A stretch of DNA of 64,000 nucleotides from Longispora fulva. Lineage in GTDB: Bacteria; Actinomycetota; Actinomycetes; Mycobacteriales; Micromonosporaceae. The DNA is taken from NCBI RefSeq assembly GCF_015751905.1, contig NZ_JADOUF010000001.1, forward strand, positions 6,758,001 to 6,822,000, in the 5' to 3' direction. Below the pieces are notes generated by a model that saw only the letters and a program-made list of their open reading frames with translations, made no database searches and was not told where the DNA came from. A program made the translations under genes and the position numbers. This document shows positions 60,771 through 64,000 of the stretch, piece by piece. Each line of letters begins with the position of its first letter. The first letter of the stretch is position 1.

Positions 60771-61343
60771 ATGGTCGAAGAGGATGAGCTCACCGGGCTC
60801 GCGGTCCGCGCGGCGGCTGGCGATCAGCACGCCCTGTCGGAGCTGCTGGTCAGGCTGAGACCGCTGATCCTGCGCTACTGCCGGGCGCGGCTCGGGCGGG
60901 TCGGTGGTGGCTATCTGACCGCCGACGACGTGGCCCAGGAGGTGTGCCTCGCAGTGCTGGCCGCGCTTCCCCGGTACCAGGACATGGGCCGCCCCTTCGC
61001 CGCCTTCGTGTTCGGGATCGCCGGACACAAGGTGACCGACGCGCACCGCGCCGCCCAGCGGGCCCTCACGGTCGCCCCCGTCGAGCAGGTGCCCGAACGC
61101 CCCGACCCGGGGGCCGACCCCGAGGCGCAGGCCGTGGCCGCCGACCTGTCCCGCCAGCTCGCCGGCCTGCTCGAACGGCTCACCCCCGTGCAGCGGGAGA
61201 TCATCCTGCTGCGGGTTGCCGTCGGCCTCTCGGCGGAGGAGGTCGGCACGGTGCTCGGCATGACGGCCGGGGCGATCCGGGTGGCCCAGCACCGGGCACT
61301 GGCCCGGTTGCGCACGTTCGCGGACGAGGAGGTGTCGGCGTGA
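60771..61343 (+). CDS. RNA polymerase sigma factor, SigD/ShbA type
   Basis: A 190-residue sigma-70 group 4 factor. Region 2 contains ILRYCRARLGRVGGGYLTAD and DVAQEVCLAVLAALPRYQDM; region 4 has LTPVQREIILLRVAVGLSAE and EVGTVLGMTAGAIRVAQHRA. Its genomic position (groEL upstream, an RsdA-like gene overlapping downstream, DUF5319 and guaB next) matches mycobacterial sigD and streptomycete shbA. ShbA drives the principal sigma gene in Streptomyces; the role here is inferred from synteny. Confidence 0.9.
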   Translation: MVEEDELTGLAVRAAAGDQHALSELLVRLRPLILRYCRARLGRVGGGYLTADDVAQEVCLAVLAALPRYQDMGRPFAAFVFGIAGHKVTDAHRAAQRALTVAPVEQVPERPDPGADPEAQAVAADLSRQLAGLLERLTPVQREIILLRVAVGLSAEEVGTVLGMTAGAIRVAQHRALARLRTFADEEVSA

Positions 61344-62419
61344 CGTCGTTCGATGAGCTCGCGAGGACCGACGCCCTGCTCGACGCGCTCGGCAGGGGCG
61401 ATGCGGCGCCGGCCGGGGATCCGCTGTTGGCGGCGTTGGCGGGGTGGCGCGAGGACGTGGCGTCGGGTGGTCCGGGACTTCTGATGGCGTCCGATCACCT
61501 GGCGGCGTCCGGCCACGCGGCTGCGGGCGACGACCACGAGCCCGGGGCGGAGCCGGAGTTCGGCGCAGCTCCCGCTGCCAAGGCGCTGGTCGGCTCCGGT
61601 GACACCGCCGCACCGAGCAATGCTTCCGCCGACGGCGAAGCCGCCGCCCCAGGCGCGGCCCCGGCGCGCAACGGCACCCCCCGGCGGCTGCCGCACGCCC
61701 GACAGGCCCCCGGCACGCTCCGGCGGGCAGCCCCGGCGGCGCTCCCCGAGAAGAAGGACCCGCGGGTCGGGTTCCGGCGGCCGAGGTCGCGGCGGCGGCT
61801 CGCCCTCGCTGCGGCGGCCGTCATCGTCCTGGCCGCTGGCGGTGCCGGGGTGGCCGCGTCGGCCAGCGCGCGGCCGGGCAGCGCGCTGTGGCCGGTCACC
61901 CGGCTGGTGTACGCGGACCGGGCCGCCTCCACGCTCGCGGAGACCGAGGCCGAGAACTCCCTGAACCTGGCGACCCAGGCGCTGGACACCGGCCGCCCCG
62001 AGGACGCGTCGCGACACCTGGCCGACGCGGAGAAGTGGCTGTCCCGGGTCCGGTCGGACGGCGCGGTCCGCCGGCTGCGGGAGCGTACGGAGGACCTGCG
62101 GGGGCGGGTCGGGGAGAACGGGGAGGGGCACGCCGATCCGCGGTTCGTGCCGACGCCGACATCGACGAAGAAGCCTGTGGATAAACCTGGGGACAACTCG
62201 AAGCCGACCCCGAAGTCGACCAGCGGCGGTGCCGGGACGTCGGGCGGCGGGGGCGGCACCGGGGGCGGGACGTCGGGCGGCGGCGATGACGGGGACAAGA
62301 GTGGCGACGGCGGGGACAAGAAGGACGACGGCAAGGGCGGGAACAAGGGCGCCCACCCGCCGACGCCGAAGCCGACGAGGCACGGGGGCCAGGAGCTGAA
62401 GGACTCGCGGCAGCGGTAG
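61340..62419 (+). CDS. Anti-sigma factor, RsdA-like
   Basis: A 359-residue predicted transmembrane protein. The N-terminal DALLDALGRGDAAPAGDPLL and AALAGWREDV match the sigma-binding region of RsdA-type anti-sigma factors. A variable Ala/Gly linker follows, then a basic segment and one membrane helix, LALAAAAVIVLAAGGAGVAA (about residues 155-175). The outer part is followed by a long Gly/Lys/Asp/Pro tail. The GTG start overlaps the sigma stop (GTGA), so the pair is coupled. Earlier in-frame starts lie inside the sigma gene. Confidence 0.85.
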   Translation: MTSFDELARTDALLDALGRGDAAPAGDPLLAALAGWREDVASGGPGLLMASDHLAASGHAAAGDDHEPGAEPEFGAAPAAKALVGSGDTAAPSNASADGEAAAPGAAPARNGTPRRLPHARQAPGTLRRAAPAALPEKKDPRVGFRRPRSRRRLALAAAAVIVLAAGGAGVAASASARPGSALWPVTRLVYADRAASTLAETEAENSLNLATQALDTGRPEDASRHLADAEKWLSRVRSDGAVRRLRERTEDLRGRVGENGEGHADPRFVPTPTSTKKPVDKPGDNSKPTPKSTSGGAGTSGGGGGTGGGTSGGGDDGDKSGDGGDKKDDGKGGNKGAHPPTPKPTRHGGQELKDSRQR

Positions 62420-62427
62420 TCGAGGGA

Positions 62428-62452
62428 GCCCGGGCCGCCCGTCAGCCCGGGC
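62428..62452. terminator. Hairpin after the anti-sigma gene
   Basis: GCCCGGGC (62428-62435) pairs with GCCCGGGC (62445-62452) around 9 nt, starting 8 nt after the anti-sigma stop. It lies between convergent genes and may act in both directions. No T-run on the plus strand. Confidence 0.55.
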
Positions 62453-62540
62453 CGCAGATCAGCCCGAAAGGGACGCCCGTGCCGTGTGCCCTCAGGCCGG
62501 GGCGTGTCGGGTCGGGGACCTCCGTACCCGGAAAAAGGGT

Positions 62541-62924
62541 TTAGGGGGTGTCTTCCGCCGCGAGGGTGTCCTGGACGCCGTCGGTGTAGCCGCGGGCGTA
62601 GTCCCAGGTCACGTAGTGCTCGGGGTCGGGGTTGAATGCCGGCTCGTGCACGCGGGGGCGGCCGTCGTCGAGGAGGTGGCGCAGGTTGGCGCGCAGCAGC
62701 TCCCAGTTGAAGTAGTGCGGCTCGCGGCAGTCCTCGCAGTCGACGACGAGGCCCTTGACGCCGGACGGCTCCAGGAGGGTCTGGTAGAGCTCCAGATCCT
62801 CGAGGTCGTCGAGGACGTCCTGCTTCTCGTCCTCGGACAGCGGATCGGTCGGCTCCTCGGGGTCGAGCCCCGCGGAGGGGTCGCCCGGGTCACCGGCGAA
62901 AGGGTCGATCGGCTCGTCGTGCAC
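62541..62924 (-). CDS. DUF5319 family protein
   Basis: A 127-residue acidic protein. The CxxC motif lies in VVDCEDCREPHYFNWELLRA and the conserved block RVHEPAFNPDPEHYVTWDYA follows, then RGYTDGVQD. It corresponds to mycobacterial Rv3412 in sequence type and in position beside sigD, rsdA and guaB; function unknown. The GTG at 62924 has AGGAGG only 1 nt upstream, which is too close, so the start or a leaderless message is uncertain. Confidence 0.8.
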   Translation of the reverse strand: MHDEPIDPFAGDPGDPSAGLDPEEPTDPLSEDEKQDVLDDLEDLELYQTLLEPSGVKGLVVDCEDCREPHYFNWELLRANLRHLLDDGRPRVHEPAFNPDPEHYVTWDYARGYTDGVQDTLAAEDTP

Positions 62925-62984
62925 GCCTCCTACCGTATCGCTCCGGGGGCGTTTCGCGCTCGACCCGCTCGCTGGCGCGCGCGC

Positions 62985-63037
62985 CGACAAAGATCAAGAT
63001 CTTTCGACGGGTACGCCGCGCACATCACCCGGCGCGC
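62985..63037. repeat. Dispersed repeat, copy 2
   Basis: Matches 44629-44681: GACGGGTACGCCGCGCAC (63006-63023) and CCGGCGCGC (63029-63037) at the same offset. Its left edge contains a perfect palindrome, AAAGATC-AA-GATCTTT (62989-63004). It lies between the divergent DUF5319 and guaB genes. Confidence 0.6.
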
Positions 63038-63097
63038 CGCGGCCGAAGCGCAGCCCAGATCACAGAGGGTGCGCGGTGGGCACGTGTTTCCCGCTGG

Positions 63098-63103
63098 GTA
63101 GGA
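63098..63103 (+). promoter_or_regulatory. guaB -10 element, probable leaderless start
   Basis: TAGGAT ends 6 nt before the guaB ATG, so transcription would begin at or beside the start codon. No ribosome-binding site is visible. A matching -35 is not obvious. Confidence 0.45.
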
Positions 63104-63109
63104 TTGCGT

Positions 63110-64000
63110 ATGCCGCAGCATCTGGAATCGGACACCGCCATGAACACCCTGCCACTGGGTCTGACCTTCGACGACGTGCTTCTCCTGCCCGCCGAAGCCG
63201 ACATCGAACCGGGGTCCACGCGGACCACGACCCGGCTCACCAAGAACATCACGCTGGAGATCCCGTTGGTCTCCAGTGCCATGGACACGGTGACCGAGGC
63301 CCGGATGGCCATCGCGATGGCCCGCAACGGCGGCATCGGCGTGCTGCACCGCAATCTCTCCGTCGAGGACCAGGCGACCCAGGTCGACCTGGTGAAGCGG
63401 TCCGAGTCCGGCATGATCACGAACCCGGTGACCTGTTCGCCGAACGACACCCTCCGCGACGTCGACGCGCTGTGCGCGAAGTTCCGGATCTCCGGTGTCC
63501 CGGTGACCGACGCCCAGGGCACGCTGGTCGGCATCGTGACCAACCGCGACATGCGCTTCGTCACCGACGGCGCGACCCCGGTCGCCGAGATCATGACGAA
63601 GATGCCCCTGGTCACGGCCCCGGTCGGGGTGTCGAAGGACGACGCGCTCGCCTTGCTGCGGCAGCACAAGATCGAGAAGCTCCCCCTGGTCGACGGTGCG
63701 GGCGCGCTGCGCGGGCTGATCACGGTCAAGGACTTCACGAAGAGCGAGCAGTTCCCGAACGCGACGAAGGACGACGCGGGTCGGCTGCGGGTCGCCGCCG
63801 CCGTCGGGGTCGGCGAGGACGGCTACAAGCGGGCCCGGGCACTGATCGACGCCGGCGTCGACGTGATCATGATCGACACGGCGCACGGGCACAGCCGGGC
63901 GGTGATGGACCTGGTCAAGCTCATGAAGAAGGAGACATCGGTCGACATCGTGGCCGGCAACGTCGCTACGTACGCCGGGGCGCTCGCCCTGGCCGAGGCC
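63110..64000 (+). CDS. guaB: IMP dehydrogenase, 5' fragment
   Basis: Oxidises IMP to XMP in guanine nucleotide synthesis. The first 297 codons are present; the window ends before the catalytic cysteine loop. LPLGLTFDDVLLLPAEADIE is the conserved N-terminus, and SSAMDTVTEARMAIAMARNG follows. Two CBS domains (about residues 95-205) include ITNPVTCSPNDTLRDVDALC and IMTKMPLVTAPVGVSKDDAL. The barrel resumes with GVDVIMIDTAHGHSRAVMD. The ATG at 63110 fits a leaderless mRNA; an ATG ten codons later (MNTLPLG) is an alternative. Confidence 0.96.
   Translation, partial: MPQHLESDTAMNTLPLGLTFDDVLLLPAEADIEPGSTRTTTRLTKNITLEIPLVSSAMDTVTEARMAIAMARNGGIGVLHRNLSVEDQATQVDLVKRSESGMITNPVTCSPNDTLRDVDALCAKFRISGVPVTDAQGTLVGIVTNRDMRFVTDGATPVAEIMTKMPLVTAPVGVSKDDALALLRQHKIEKLPLVDGAGALRGLITVKDFTKSEQFPNATKDDAGRLRVAAAVGVGEDGYKRARALIDAGVDVIMIDTAHGHSRAVMDLVKLMKKETSVDIVAGNVATYAGALALAEA

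Overview
This window is a high-GC actinomycete chromosome segment. The evidence is the strong G/C bias at third codon positions, frequent GTG and TTG starts, many 1-4 nt stop/start overlaps, two DUF4190 genes, a DUF397 gene, a SigD/ShbA-type sigma factor with an RsdA-like anti-sigma factor, CIRCE-controlled groESL1 and a His-tailed GroEL. The overall gene content resembles Micromonosporaceae, but that family assignment is an inference. No rRNA, tRNA, CRISPR array, prophage or insertion sequence was found.

Layout. (1) 1-2283: the 3' end of rpoC, cut inside the catalytic DFDGD loop, then two small DUF4190 membrane-protein genes. (2) 3841-8214: str operon rpsL-rpsG-fusA-tuf. (3) 8498-18102: S10 and spc operons, rpsJ to rplO. 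(4) 18366-21241: secY-adk-map, then a DUF1707/2TM gene (minus) and a methyltransferase gene. (5) 23177-26931: infA-rpmJ-rpsM-rpsK-rpsD-rpoA-rplQ, followed by truA. (6) 28081-33416: accessory genes comprising a membrane-anchored unknown, a RsmC-like methyltransferase, an ABC-F protein, a coupled pair of unknown genes and a divergent HTH-like regulator. (7) 33501-39448: a TPP riboswitch and the thiamin operon thiE-thiO-thiS-thiG-(TenI-like)-thiD-thiC with a DUF397 gene at its end. (8) 39520-44552: a 47-codon minus-strand gene, rplM-rpsI, glmM and glmS. (9) 44735-45537: a toxin/antitoxin-like pair on the minus strand. (10) 45666-51474: acpS, nnrE/nnrD fusion, alr, alpha/beta hydrolase, family 4 uracil-DNA glycosylase, tsaE and tsaB. 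(11) 51455-53549: a minus-strand operon qor-like/rimI/unknown, with a divergent HxlR (QorR-like) regulator. (12) 53626-57065: a heterodimeric ABC exporter. (13) 57110-60656: a small secreted protein gene, a THUMP-like methyltransferase and groES-groEL behind two CIRCE operators. (14) 60771-64000: the SigD/ShbA-like sigma factor, its anti-sigma factor, DUF5319 and the 5' part of guaB.

Most of the window is a housekeeping block for translation, transcription, secretion, peptidoglycan precursors and cofactors. The ribosomal genes are tightly packed and most boundaries overlap or nearly overlap, which implies translational coupling. Hairpins sit at the operon boundaries (after rpoC, tuf, rpsQ, rplO, rpsD, rplQ and rpsI).

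The most interesting signals are: a 25-nt stem-loop sequence identical in the rpsL and rpsJ leaders with a third variant before infA; a perfect 12-bp inverted repeat just upstream of the sigma-factor gene; an intrinsic terminator between groES and groEL; an ABC exporter pair whose motif losses leave only one complete ATP site; rimI inverted into a quinone-reductase operon with tsaD absent from its usual place; and a short dispersed repeat at two distant sites. No clearly novel multi-gene system was identified. These regulatory and structural oddities are the best leads.
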